Shown: positions 53,919 through 62,687 of the stretch, piece after piece | How the letters are laid out: each line of letters starts with the position of its first letter | Numbering within the stretch: position 1 is the stretch's first letter | From: Sphingomonas sp. | Lineage (GTDB): Bacteria; Pseudomonadota; Alphaproteobacteria; Sphingomonadales; Sphingomonadaceae | Direction of reading: 5' to 3' | Length of the DNA stretch: 64,000 nt | Assembly: GCF_024508665.1 (NCBI RefSeq) | Contig: NZ_JANINP010000007.1 | Location: forward strand, 434,001-498,000 | Notes under the pieces: generated by a model | The model's database searches: none | The model's input: the letters and a program-made list of their open reading frames with translations, nothing else | What the model was told of the DNA's origin: nothing | Position numbers and translations under genes: made by a program

Positions 53919-56900
53919 ATGATCCGGCTATTGCTGGTCCTGACATGTGCTGTGTGGAGTATCGGTCAGGCGCGCGCGGATGATGTTCTGCATTTCGGGG
54001 CCCAGCCGGCTTGGGTAACGCGGATCGACGTGCCCGTTGCCAAGCCGGCCGATGGAGCGCTCACGCGCCGCGTCCTGGACCTGCAGGTCCGCTTCGACGA
54101 TCACGGTATGCACCAGTTCGTGCGTCAGGTCCTTCGAGTGAACACGCCCGAGGGATTGCTCGCGGTCGGCAATGTCGGCGTCGCCTGGCAGCCTGGGCTC
54201 AGCAGCGCGACATTCAACCGCATCGTCATCCATCGCGGCGCCGAGACGATCGACGTTCTGAAGGATGGCAAGGGCTTCCAGATATTGCGCCGCGAAAAGA
54301 GCCTGGAATCGTTTACGCTGGATGGCGTTCTGACCGCGGTCATGGCCGTTCCCGACTTGCGGGTGGGCGACGAAGTGGAGATGGCCTATACGATCGACGC
54401 CTTGAATCCGGTGCTGCAGGGCCATGCAGAGGCGACGTTCCCGCTGGCCACCCCACTGCCGATCGACCGCCTGTCTCTGCGCTATAGCTGGCCGATCGAA
54501 CGCGCGATGAACTGGAAGGCCGGCCCGTCGGTCCCAGCCGCCACGCTGACGAAAGCGAGCGGGTTTCAGACGGTGACCTTCGCCCGCGATGGCTGGACTT
54601 CGCCTCCGGTCATCCCCGGGGCGCCGGCGCGCTATTCCAACGGACTGGTAGTCCAGGTGGCCGACTTCACTGATTGGGGCGCGGTCGCCGCCGTCATGCG
54701 TCCGCTCTACGCCAAGGCGACGACGATCGCACCGGACTCGCCGGTCATGGCACAGGTGAAGCGCATCGCTGCGCTGTCCGCCGACCCGGCGGTGCGCGCG
54801 TCGGAAGCGTTGCGCGTCGTGCAATCGCAGGTCCGCTATATGGCGCGGCTCGACGGATTGGGCGGCTATACCCCTGAAAACGCGGACACGGTCTGGACGG
54901 GCAAGAGCGGTGACTGCAAGGGCAAGACCGTACTGCTCCTTGCGATGCTGCACGCGCTCGGCATCACAGCCGAGCCGGCATTGGTGTCGGCGACCGAAGG
55001 TGACGGGCTCGACCTTTCGTTGCCGCTTCCTGGACGATTCAACCATGTGATCGTGCGTGCGACCATCGCCGGCAAGGTCTATTGGCTCGATGGCACGCGG
55101 TTGGGCGATCGCGGCATCGATACGATCGCGGTGCCGGACTTCAAATGGGCATTGCCGATCGAAACGTCGACCAAGGCCCTGGTCGCGCTGGCCGCGACTG
55201 AACCGGCTCTGCCCAATATGGAGACCAAGCTGGTTCTCGACGCGCGTGAGGGCCTGGGCAAGCCGGCCAAGGCGAGTGGGACCCTTATCTATCGCGGGGA
55301 TGTCGGCGCGCAGATGCGGATCGCGCTGACGGCTATGGACGCCAGCAAGCGCGACGAAATGCTGCGTTCCGCCTGGGCCGGACAAGGTGGCGTAACGGTC
55401 AAGACCGTCGACTGGGCCGTCGACGACAAGACCGGCGACGTCAGCATGAGCTTCACTGGCACCGCCGAAATGACCTGGTCGACCGCGGGCATTGATGGTG
55501 CGCAGCGATATGAAGCGGATAATGCGCGTTTGGGGCGCGATCTGGCACCGAAGCGCGATACCGATCCCGACGCCGCGCCGGTTGCGGTTGAGGGCAATTA
55601 TGTCCTCAATCGAGAAGTGATCCTGTTGCCGCAAGGCGGCCGCGGCTTTTCGGTGGAAGGAGATCCGATCGACCGTACGATTGCGGGTGTGCATTATACA
55701 CGAACAGCGTCCCTGTCGGGTGAGCGGTTCGAGATGACCGCCGCGACCCGGACGAAACCGGCCGAAATCAGCTACAGCGACGCAAAGGCCGCGGATAAGC
55801 AGACCGACGTGCTGTTTGCGAAGGCGTTGTTCGTGCGCGCTTCGGCGGATTTCGCCGGAACCACCGCGGAAACCGGAACGAAAGACCTCGCGGCGGCAAC
55901 GGGCAAGTCCGAGCCGGCGGATTCGAGCGACGCCGAAATCAATCGGTTGGCCCTGGCCGGCAAGAACCAGGATGCGCTTTCGCTGGTCGATCGGCGTATC
56001 GCGGCGGGCGAAAAGGGCGCCGCGACCCTCGCGATGCGTGGGTTGCTGTTGCGCAAACTCGACCGCAAGGAAGAAGCATCGATCGCCTACGATCGGGCGC
56101 TCGCCACCGACCGCCGCAATCCGCAGGCGATAATCGGCAAGGCGGAAATGCTCGTCGATGCCGGCCGCAACGAGGATGCGCTCATCCTTTACGACCGGCT
56201 TGTCTTGATCTGGCCGGACGCGGCCGAGGCCTATCGTCGCCGCGCGGCGGTCCGCAGCGATGTCGGCGATAGCATTGGGGCCGTGGCTGACCTCGATATC
56301 CTGCTCAGCAAGATGCCCAATGACACCGAGGCATTGAGTTCGCGCACGACGCTGAACCTGCAACGCGGCAAGCTCGCCGAAGCGCTTGGCGATGCTCGCG
56401 CCGCCGTGAAGCTACTCGGTGACAAGGCCTGGACTCACTCGTTGCTGGCCAACGTGTTGGCAGCGCAAGGCAATCGCGCGGAAGCTGTGGCGGAGAGTGA
56501 CAAGGCCTTGTTGCTCGATCCCGACGATTACACCTATCGCGTGCGGTTGAACTATGGGCTCGAGGCGGACAGCAAGGGCAGGCTCGCCGACATGCTGGCG
56601 CTCATCAAGCTCGGGCCCGATACCGCGGTGCCGATTCCGGCATTGAAGGCGCAGGTCGCCGACAAGCCATCGCGCGATGCGATCCTGGGAGCTTATGCAG
56701 CAGCCTTGGCGGTCGATCCGGACAATGATGACATCGCGCAACAGCGCGACTTCGCGCTGGCCCTGGGCGGCGATCCGAAACCGTATATCGCACGGATGGA
56801 GGCACAACTCGCCGCAAAGCCGGACGACGCGAATGCGCTCAACGGAGCGTGCTGGGCGCGCGCGATGTTCCGCGCGGAGCTCGATAAGGCATTGTCCGAA

Positions 56901-57170
56901 TGCGATAAGGCGCTGAATGTGGGCCGCGACGCCTATATCCTCGACAGTCGGGGCATGGTCCAATTGCAACGCGGCGATTGGACCAAGGCGGAAAGCGATT
57001 ACAGCGAGGCGATCGGCATTCAGCCCAATCTTGCCAGCAGCCTGTTCGGCCGCGGTGTTGCCCGCAAGCGGTTGGGGAACGCGGCCAGTGGCAAGGCTGA
57101 CATTGCCGCCGCGACGTTGATCGATCCTCAGATCGCCGACACCTATGCCAGCTACGGCGTGAAACCCTGA
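53919..57170 (+). CDS. DUF3857 / transglutaminase-like / TPR protein
   Basis: A 1083-residue secreted protein. A signal peptide (1-20) is followed by DUF3857 (about 50-250) and a transglutaminase-like domain with C333 (SGDCKGKT), H376 (FNHVIV) and D391 (YWLDGTR), a complete catalytic triad. The C-terminal third (about 660-1083) is made of TPR helices (for example ALSLVDRRIAAGEKGAA and EASIAYDRALATDRRNP). Proteins of this build sit in the periplasm of many Bacteroidetes and Proteobacteria; the substrate is not known. ATG 53919 starts the signal peptide, so earlier in-frame starts are rejected. It converges on the EmrB-type gene with 3 nt between stops. Confidence 0.88.
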   Translation: MIRLLLVLTCAVWSIGQARADDVLHFGAQPAWVTRIDVPVAKPADGALTRRVLDLQVRFDDHGMHQFVRQVLRVNTPEGLLAVGNVGVAWQPGLSSATFNRIVIHRGAETIDVLKDGKGFQILRREKSLESFTLDGVLTAVMAVPDLRVGDEVEMAYTIDALNPVLQGHAEATFPLATPLPIDRLSLRYSWPIERAMNWKAGPSVPAATLTKASGFQTVTFARDGWTSPPVIPGAPARYSNGLVVQVADFTDWGAVAAVMRPLYAKATTIAPDSPVMAQVKRIAALSADPAVRASEALRVVQSQVRYMARLDGLGGYTPENADTVWTGKSGDCKGKTVLLLAMLHALGITAEPALVSATEGDGLDLSLPLPGRFNHVIVRATIAGKVYWLDGTRLGDRGIDTIAVPDFKWALPIETSTKALVALAATEPALPNMETKLVLDAREGLGKPAKASGTLIYRGDVGAQMRIALTAMDASKRDEMLRSAWAGQGGVTVKTVDWAVDDKTGDVSMSFTGTAEMTWSTAGIDGAQRYEADNARLGRDLAPKRDTDPDAAPVAVEGNYVLNREVILLPQGGRGFSVEGDPIDRTIAGVHYTRTASLSGERFEMTAATRTKPAEISYSDAKAADKQTDVLFAKALFVRASADFAGTTAETGTKDLAAATGKSEPADSSDAEINRLALAGKNQDALSLVDRRIAAGEKGAATLAMRGLLLRKLDRKEEASIAYDRALATDRRNPQAIIGKAEMLVDAGRNEDALILYDRLVLIWPDAAEAYRRRAAVRSDVGDSIGAVADLDILLSKMPNDTEALSSRTTLNLQRGKLAEALGDARAAVKLLGDKAWTHSLLANVLAAQGNRAEAVAESDKALLLDPDDYTYRVRLNYGLEADSKGRLADMLALIKLGPDTAVPIPALKAQVADKPSRDAILGAYAAALAVDPDNDDIAQQRDFALALGGDPKPYIARMEAQLAAKPDDANALNGACWARAMFRAELDKALSECDKALNVGRDAYILDSRGMVQLQRGDWTKAESDYSEAIGIQPNLASSLFGRGVARKRLGNAASGKADIAAATLIDPQIADTYASYGVKP

Positions 57171-57173
57171 GCC

Positions 57174-58787
57174 TCAATGCGCATCCGGCGGGGCCGCCGC
57201 CCCGGGGCGCGGCGGTCGGCAAAACGGGACCATCACGAGTGCCGCGAGGAACAAATACGCCATCAGGCGGAAGACGTCGTCAAACGCCAAGGTCAGTGCC
57301 TCGCGTCCGACGATCCGGCTCATCAGGCCCTGCGCCATCAGCAGCGCTTGTGCCGGGTCCGGCGTAACTGCGCCGAGTTCGCGCGCCAGGGCTGCAGCCG
57401 TGTCGTTCGCGGCCTTCGCCGATTGCCCCAATGCCTCGCTCAGCCGTAGCGCGTGGAGCCGCGTATTGTCGGCCAGCCAGGTATTGACCAGCGCGATCCC
57501 CACCGCGCCGCCGGCGTTACGCATCAGGTTGAAAAGGCTGGACGCATAGCGCAATTCCGGTCCCTCGAAATTGCCGAGCGCGAGGCCCACTGAGGGCACG
57601 ATGCACAGCATCACCGCGAAGCTGCGTACGACTTGCGGCCAGAACAATGCGGCAAAACCCCAGTCGGGAGTCATCGTCGAGAACAACCATAAGCCGAGCG
57701 CGAAAAGCGCCAGGCCGACAGTTATGACGATCCGCTGGTCGACGCGTTGCGAGAGGCTGGCGGCGATCGGCACGCCGAGCAATTGCGCGCATCCGGCGAT
57801 GACGACCGTGCTGCCAACCTCCGACGCATTGTACCCGCGCACCCGGCCGAGGAAGAGCGGGATAAGGTAGGTGCCTGCATAGAGTCCGAAACCGATCACC
57901 AGGTTGAACGCGCAGGCGAAGACGAAGGTCGGCTTACGGAATGGCGTGAGCTTGACGATCGGACCGTTGGACCGGAACGATCGTTCAAGGAACAGCACGA
58001 ACGCCACGATCGACAGCCACGCGCCGATCTGGATGCGGATGTCGGTGAACCACTCGTTCTTGGGTCCTTCCTCCAGTACATATTCCAGGCCGGCCAGCGC
58101 CACCGCCATCGAAGCCAGGTGGACCCAGTCGATCCGTTTGAGCATTGCTAGGTTGGGGGCGTCGACGCGGATCAGCGCGAGCGTCAGCGCCGTCACCAAT
58201 ATGCCCGGCGCGACGTTGATGAAGAACACCCAGCGCCATCCCATCGCATCGGTGATCCAGCCGCCCACCGTCGGGCCCAAGGTCGGCGCCAGCACCGACA
58301 CCATGCCGAGAATCGCCGGAATCATCGCGCGCTGCTTTCCCGAGAACAGGACATAGCCGGTCGCGAAGACGGTCGGGATCATCGCGCCGCCGACAAAACC
58401 CTGGACAGCGCGCGACACGATCATGGATTCGATATTCCAGGCGAGCCCGCACGCCATGCTCGACAGCGTGAACAGCCCGGCCGACAGCGCGAACAGCCAG
58501 CGCGTCGACAAAGCCTGGGCAAGGAACGCCGAGAAGGGGATCATCACCAATTCGGCCATCAGATAGGCAGTCTGCACCCAACTGATTTCGTCTGGCCCGG
58601 CCGATAATCCGGCCTGAACCTCGTTGAGCGAGGCGGCAACGATCTGGATGTCGATCAACGCCATGAACTGGCCGAACGCCATGACGCCGAAGATCAGATA
58701 TTTCTGACGATTGGTCAGGCGAGAGGGATCGAACGGTGTAGCCGGAGCGCGCGCCGATCCCTGGGGGGAGAGTGGTATCGACGCCAA
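57174..58787 (-). CDS. DHA2 family MFS multidrug efflux transporter (EmrB-type)
   Basis: A 537-residue major-facilitator protein with 14 predicted helices, the DHA2/EmrB type. Motifs include FMALIDIQIVAASLNEVQ, WVQTAYLMAELVMIPFSAFL, the antiporter-like LAPTLGPTVGGWITDAMGWRW (in parts: LAPTLGPTVGG and MGWRWVFF) and VRGYNASEVGS. It works with the EmrA adaptor encoded at 59871 to expel drugs or other compounds across both membranes. The likely start is TTG 58787 because GGAGG lies 8 nt upstream; no ATG fits. It diverges from the TetR gene over a shared operator. Confidence 0.93.
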   Translation of the reverse strand: MASIPLSPQGSARAPATPFDPSRLTNRQKYLIFGVMAFGQFMALIDIQIVAASLNEVQAGLSAGPDEISWVQTAYLMAELVMIPFSAFLAQALSTRWLFALSAGLFTLSSMACGLAWNIESMIVSRAVQGFVGGAMIPTVFATGYVLFSGKQRAMIPAILGMVSVLAPTLGPTVGGWITDAMGWRWVFFINVAPGILVTALTLALIRVDAPNLAMLKRIDWVHLASMAVALAGLEYVLEEGPKNEWFTDIRIQIGAWLSIVAFVLFLERSFRSNGPIVKLTPFRKPTFVFACAFNLVIGFGLYAGTYLIPLFLGRVRGYNASEVGSTVVIAGCAQLLGVPIAASLSQRVDQRIVITVGLALFALGLWLFSTMTPDWGFAALFWPQVVRSFAVMLCIVPSVGLALGNFEGPELRYASSLFNLMRNAGGAVGIALVNTWLADNTRLHALRLSEALGQSAKAANDTAAALARELGAVTPDPAQALLMAQGLMSRIVGREALTLAFDDVFRLMAYLFLAALVMVPFCRPPRPGAAAPPDAH

Positions 58788-58813
58788 TATACTTGCCTCC
58801 GGCTGCGTTTATA

Positions 58814-58830
58814 TTATATGCGTCATATAA
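58814..58830. promoter_or_regulatory. Palindromic operator of the TetR-efflux divergon
   Basis: TTATAT-GCGTC-ATATAA, a perfect 6-bp inverted repeat with a 5-nt spacer, lies between the EmrB-type and TetR-type starts. It sits 14 nt before the TetR start and 27 nt before the EmrB start. AT-rich arms also suit -10 elements, so the TetR protein would block both promoters when bound. Confidence 0.7.
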
Positions 58831-58843
58831 AGGAGGCGTTCAA

Positions 58844-59437
58844 GTGCGCTATTCGAACGAGCACAAGGCAGAGACACGCCGAAGGGTGTTGAAGGAAGCC
58901 GCGCAGGAAATCCGCGCGAAGGGACCCGATGGCGTCGCCGTGGCGGGCGTGATGGCACGCGCTGGCCTCACGCATGGCGGCTTCTATGCGCATTTCGAGT
59001 CCAAGGACGCGATGATCGCCGATGCGATCGGGACGATGTTCGATGATGCGCGTGAACGGTCGGACGCGATCGAGCAGACAGAAGATCCGCGCGCCGCGCT
59101 CAAGGCCTATATCGACTTCTATCTCAGCCCGGCGCATCGCGATCGGCGCGAGCGCGGCTGCCCCCTGCCGACCCTGTCGGGTGATCTGGCGCGGTCGGGG
59201 GAACCGCAGCGCGAGCGCTTCGGCAAGGGCGTGGAAGCGCTGACCATGCGGCTGGCCAAGGCTCTGGGCGGCATCGGTATCGCCGATCCGCATGCCGAAG
59301 GATCGGCAATGCTGGCGCAAATGGTCGGCGCGGTGGCGTTGTCGCGGGCGGTTGCCGATCCGGCGCAGTCGGACGCGATCCTGGCCGATGCGCGTTCCGG
59401 ACTGGTCGTGCGTTATGGTTTGGAGGGGCGCCAATGA
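58844..59437 (+). CDS. TetR family regulator of the efflux operon
   Basis: A 197-residue TetR repressor. The HTH (about 10-55) includes RRRVLKEAAQEIRAKGPDGV and MARAGLTHGGFYAHFESKD. GTG 58844 follows AGGAGG by 7 nt, a strong site; the longer frame lacks one. Its stop overlaps the next start by 4 nt, so regulator, thioesterase and EmrA are translated together. The palindrome just upstream is its probable operator (autoregulation and control of the EmrB-type gene). Confidence 0.9.
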   Translation: MRYSNEHKAETRRRVLKEAAQEIRAKGPDGVAVAGVMARAGLTHGGFYAHFESKDAMIADAIGTMFDDARERSDAIEQTEDPRAALKAYIDFYLSPAHRDRRERGCPLPTLSGDLARSGEPQRERFGKGVEALTMRLAKALGGIGIADPHAEGSAMLAQMVGAVALSRAVADPAQSDAILADARSGLVVRYGLEGRQ

Positions 59438-59874
59438 GCGAAGTGATCGACGCCCCTGACGGTCTTCAACAGGTTCGCGACTTGCTCGCCCGCGGCGCCC
59501 AGCCGCCGATCGGACGGACGCTCGATTTCTCGCTGATCGAGGTCGAGCGAGGACGGGCGGTGTTCGAGGGAACGCCCGATCAGCGCCATTATAATCCGAT
59601 GGGCGGCGTCCATGGCGGATATGCCGCAACGTTGCTCGATTCGGCGTGCGGGATCGCCGTTCATTCGATGCTGAAGCCCGATCAGGGCTTCACCACGCTC
59701 GAACTCAAGGTCTCTTACCTGCGCGGCATGAACGACCGAACGGGGCCGGTTCGCGCCGAGGGCAGGGTGGTCAATATCGGCCGCCGCGTCGCCTTTGCCG
59801 AGGCGGACATCCGCGATGCAGATGGTCGCGTGATGGCGACCGCGACGTCCACCTTGCTGGTGCTCGCGAAATGA
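59434..59874 (+). CDS. PaaI-type hotdog thioesterase
   Basis: A 146-residue hotdog-fold thioesterase. The core is HYNPMGGVHGGYAATLLDSA, with the G-G-V-H-G-G motif and the following helix Asp (D70 region) typical of PaaI family active sites, then FTTLELKVSYLRG and RVVNIGRRVAFAEADI. It hydrolyses acyl- or aryl-CoA thioesters. Its presence in an efflux operon, coupled to the TetR stop (ATGA), is unusual. It may clear a toxic acyl-CoA that also induces efflux. Function is inferred only. Confidence 0.88.
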   Translation: MSEVIDAPDGLQQVRDLLARGAQPPIGRTLDFSLIEVERGRAVFEGTPDQRHYNPMGGVHGGYAATLLDSACGIAVHSMLKPDQGFTTLELKVSYLRGMNDRTGPVRAEGRVVNIGRRVAFAEADIRDADGRVMATATSTLLVLAK

Positions 59875-60992
59875 ATGCTCCTTTCGGCTCGACCGACGCC
59901 GCGACGGCGTCCGAACTCCCCACCAAAAAGCGTTTCGCGGTCCCGCGTAGCGCCCTGGTCATGGGGCTGGTCGCGCTCGCGGTGGCGATTGCCGGCATCC
60001 TGTGGTTGACCGCGCCGAGGTCGAGCGAGTCGACGGACAATGCCTATCTTCACGCCGATTCGAGCGCGGTCGCGCCGAAGGTCGGCGGGCTGGTCGCGGC
60101 TGTACTGGTGAAGGACAATCAGATCGTGCACGCGGGCGATCCGCTCGTTCGCATCGATACACAGGATTACGATGCAAAGGTGCAAGCTGCCCAGGCCGCG
60201 CTGGCCGATGCCGAAGCCGGTGTTGCCACGGCGCGCGCGTCGCTCGCCGCGCTCGATGCCGATGAGCGCCTCGCCTCCGCGCAGGTCCGCGCCGCAAGCA
60301 CGGTAATCGCCTCGGCGGACGCAGAATTGATCCGCGCGAACGCCGACAAGGTGCGATACGATTCGCTGCTGGGTCAGGGCTTTGCCACGCGCCGCGACGC
60401 CGAACGGATCAAGGCGACGGCGATCGGCGCGGCTTCAGCTGCCGAGAAATCGCGCGCCGAGCTGGGCGTGACCAGCGAACAAGCGGACGTGACGCGCGCG
60501 CGGCGCCCGGTGCTCGAAGCGCAAGTCGCCTCCGCCGAAGCAGCAGCCCAGAAGGCGCGCGCCGCGCTCGACCTCGCGCGCCAGGATCGCGGGCACACCT
60601 TGGTTGTCGCACCGATCGACGGTGTGGTCGGCAACCGCCAGGTCCAGGTCGGCGATTTCGTCCAGCCCGGCAGCCGCGTGTTCACGGTCGTTCCGACGCG
60701 CTCGCTCTATGTCGTCGCCAATTTCAAGGAGACGCAGACGCGCGGCATGCGCGAAGGGCAAAAGGCGAAAATCTATGTCGACGCACTGGGCGAGACGCTG
60801 ACCGGCACGGTCGAAAGCTTCGCGCCCGGATCGGGCAGCGAGTTCACCCTGCTGCCGTTCGAGCCGGGATCGGGCAATTTCACCAAGATCGTCCAGCGCG
60901 TCGGCGTGCGTATCCGGCTCGACCCGGGCCAGGCGGCGCTGGCGACGCTCAGGCCGGGCCTGTCGGTCACCGCGAAGGTGATGCTGCTCTGA
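59871..60992 (+). CDS. HlyD/EmrA-type membrane fusion protein of the efflux system
   Basis: A 373-residue membrane-fusion protein. One helix (about 24-45) anchors a periplasmic part with the EmrA motif STDNAYLHADSSAVAPKVGG, an Ala-rich coiled-coil hairpin (about 95-235) and the second lipoyl half VVAPIDGVVGNRQVQVGDFV. It bridges the EmrB-type transporter to an outer-membrane channel, none of which is encoded here. ATG 59871 overlaps the thioesterase stop. Its 3' end overlaps the convergent DUF4199 gene by 26 nt. Confidence 0.94.
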   Translation: MNAPFGSTDAATASELPTKKRFAVPRSALVMGLVALAVAIAGILWLTAPRSSESTDNAYLHADSSAVAPKVGGLVAAVLVKDNQIVHAGDPLVRIDTQDYDAKVQAAQAALADAEAGVATARASLAALDADERLASAQVRAASTVIASADAELIRANADKVRYDSLLGQGFATRRDAERIKATAIGAASAAEKSRAELGVTSEQADVTRARRPVLEAQVASAEAAAQKARAALDLARQDRGHTLVVAPIDGVVGNRQVQVGDFVQPGSRVFTVVPTRSLYVVANFKETQTRGMREGQKAKIYVDALGETLTGTVESFAPGSGSEFTLLPFEPGSGNFTKIVQRVGVRIRLDPGQAALATLRPGLSVTAKVMLL

Positions 60993-61533
60993 CATTCTCG
61001 CGTGCGGGCAGCAGCCTGGGATTGCGCAGCAAGGCCGCGGAGAACAGCGATACCGCCAGCCCGACCGGCGCCACCTCCATCGCGGTCATCGGCAACCGGA
61101 CCAGCGGATTGGCGTACATCGCCCGCATGCCATCGAGTTCGGCGCTCATCCGGGCGATCTCCGCAGCACTCTTGCCGCCGGCGCGCGCCTTGGCGAGCAG
61201 CGACGCGATATAATCGTCCATGAAGCGATAATGCGTCGCCGCCAGATACATTTCCCAGATCACGGTATAGGCGATGGTTGCGATCAGCGCGATCAGCAGG
61301 GCCAGGCCGAGCGCGGGCAGGAATCCGATCACTCCGCCGCGCTCGACGTCGCGATAGCGCTTCACGCCGACGAAGATGAAGCTCATCGCCACCAGCATAA
61401 CCGAATAGCCGAAGGCCAGGGTCGCGACCCATTGCACCTTGTGGTTGAGGAAGGCGGTCACCGCTATGAAGGCGGCCAGGACCGTACTGGCCAGCCCGCC
61501 ATAGATGAGCGAATAACGAAGCGTCGGAGTCAT
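60967..61533 (-). CDS. DUF4199 domain membrane protein
   Basis: A 188-residue integral membrane protein. Four predicted helices (about 8-28, 38-58, 70-92 and 145-168) and a loop with MYLAATHYRFMDDYIAS match the DUF4199 family, whose role is unknown. It lies 95 nt downstream of a LuxR-type regulator on the same strand and probably shares its operon. Confidence 0.85.
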   Translation of the reverse strand: MTPTLRYSLIYGGLASTVLAAFIAVTAFLNHKVQWVATLAFGYSVMLVAMSFIFVGVKRYRDVERGGVIGFLPALGLALLIALIATIAYTVIWEMYLAATHYRFMDDYIASLLAKARAGGKSAAEIARMSAELDGMRAMYANPLVRLPMTAMEVAPVGLAVSLFSAALLRNPRLLPARENVRAASPSR

Positions 61534-61628
61534 GGATGTTCCCCCTTGTTGCGGAGGACGATCTCATCGCCGTCCGCATTGGCGGATACTATCGCCCGAA
61601 CGGGTGATTTTCGCGAATCCGGTATCTT

Positions 61629-62042
61629 TTATTCGATCAATGCCAGGAACCGCGCTTTCTCGATTGCCTTGACCCTGCGATCCACCTCCAGCTTGGCGAA
61701 CAAGTTGGTGAGGTGGGTCTTCACGGTGTTGGGCGACACGCCGAGGGTGCGCGCCAATTCCTTGTTCGACTGGCCCGAAGCGAGCAGATCGAGGATCTCG
61801 CATTCGCGCGGCGTCAGGCTGAGCGAGGCGATGGCGGCCTGGTTGCGCTCGAACGGCCCGCGCGGCTTGCGGGCGGTCAGGCGGTGGCCGACCCAGAGGC
61901 CGAGCGCGGTGAAGCCAATCGCGAGCAAGCCGACATAGAAATCGGTCGAAATCTCGCTGGCGGCGTAACGGAATTTGAGTTGCTCGAGCGCAACCGCGGC
62001 GACGGCCAGGCCCAGCGCATAGAGGATGGCCGTTCGCCACAT
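61629..62042 (-). CDS. Membrane-anchored LuxR-type transcriptional regulator
   Basis: A 137-residue protein with two N-terminal hydrophobic segments (about 5-22 and 33-55) and a C-terminal LuxR/GerE HTH (about 73-130: LTPRECEILDLLASGQSNKE, VSPNTVKTHLTNLFAKLEV). It has no receiver or autoinducer domain, so the membrane segments may sense the signal. It probably controls the adjacent DUF4199 gene, with which it forms an operon-like pair. A small LuxR protein with its own membrane anchor is a less common arrangement. Confidence 0.88.
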   Translation of the reverse strand: MWRTAILYALGLAVAAVALEQLKFRYAASEISTDFYVGLLAIGFTALGLWVGHRLTARKPRGPFERNQAAIASLSLTPRECEILDLLASGQSNKELARTLGVSPNTVKTHLTNLFAKLEVDRRVKAIEKARFLALIE

Positions 62043-62048
62043 CGTGCG

Positions 62049-62675
62049 TCAGGCCTTGGGTGGCGTGAGCTGATAGGGTTGATAGATTGCGCGGAATGCG
62101 GGCATCTCTTCGCAGGTTTGCGAATGCGCCACGAGCGCCGGCCAGCGGTCGAGGTCGAACTGATCGGCCAATGCCTCACTGATGAAGCGGAAGACGGTGG
62201 CCGTCAGCAGGTCGGCATGGCTCATCGACGAACCGCCCAACCATTTGCCCGCCGCGCCGCGTTCGCGGTCGAGCAGGTCGAGCGTGTCCGTCACCTGGGC
62301 GCGGCAGCGGTCGACCCACATCGGCAGACCGTCGCGGAACGCTTTCTCATAGACCAGGCTGACGCCCTTGTCGGCGGCGCCGGCAGCGAGCGCGCACCAG
62401 CGCAGCATGGTCCTGAGATCCGCACCGGTCCGCGTCAATACGGCGTCATTGGCCGCCATCTCGTCGAGCAAGGTGACGATGACGCTGGAGTCCATCACCG
62501 ACACGCCATCGTCGAACACGAGGACGGGTACGCGCCGCAGGGGATTGTACGGCGCGATCTTGTCGGCATCGCCGAAGGTCGACCAGGGCAGATGTTCGAA
62601 CGCGATGCCGTAAAGCGTCAGCGTAATGCCGACGCGACGGACGAAGGGCGAATCGTACTGGCCGATCAGCTTCAT
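62049..62675 (-). CDS. Glutathione S-transferase family protein
   Basis: A 208-residue GST. The thioredoxin-like N-terminal domain begins MKLIGQYDSPFVRRVGITLT, with SPF as the glutathione-site Ser and a cis-Pro loop RRVPVLVF and DSSVIVTLLDE. The helical C-terminal domain follows. Such enzymes conjugate or isomerise electrophiles in the cytoplasm. It starts 12 nt after the acyl-CoA dehydrogenase gene and is likely co-transcribed. Confidence 0.9.
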   Translation of the reverse strand: MKLIGQYDSPFVRRVGITLTLYGIAFEHLPWSTFGDADKIAPYNPLRRVPVLVFDDGVSVMDSSVIVTLLDEMAANDAVLTRTGADLRTMLRWCALAAGAADKGVSLVYEKAFRDGLPMWVDRCRAQVTDTLDLLDRERGAAGKWLGGSSMSHADLLTATVFRFISEALADQFDLDRWPALVAHSQTCEEMPAFRAIYQPYQLTPPKA

Positions 62676-62687
62676 GCTGGCTGGCTC

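Noticed and set aside
53928..56363. Very long open frame antisense to the DUF3857 protein gene
   Set aside because: Arg/Gln-rich composition and no recognisable motif; long antisense frames are expected in high-GC coding DNA.
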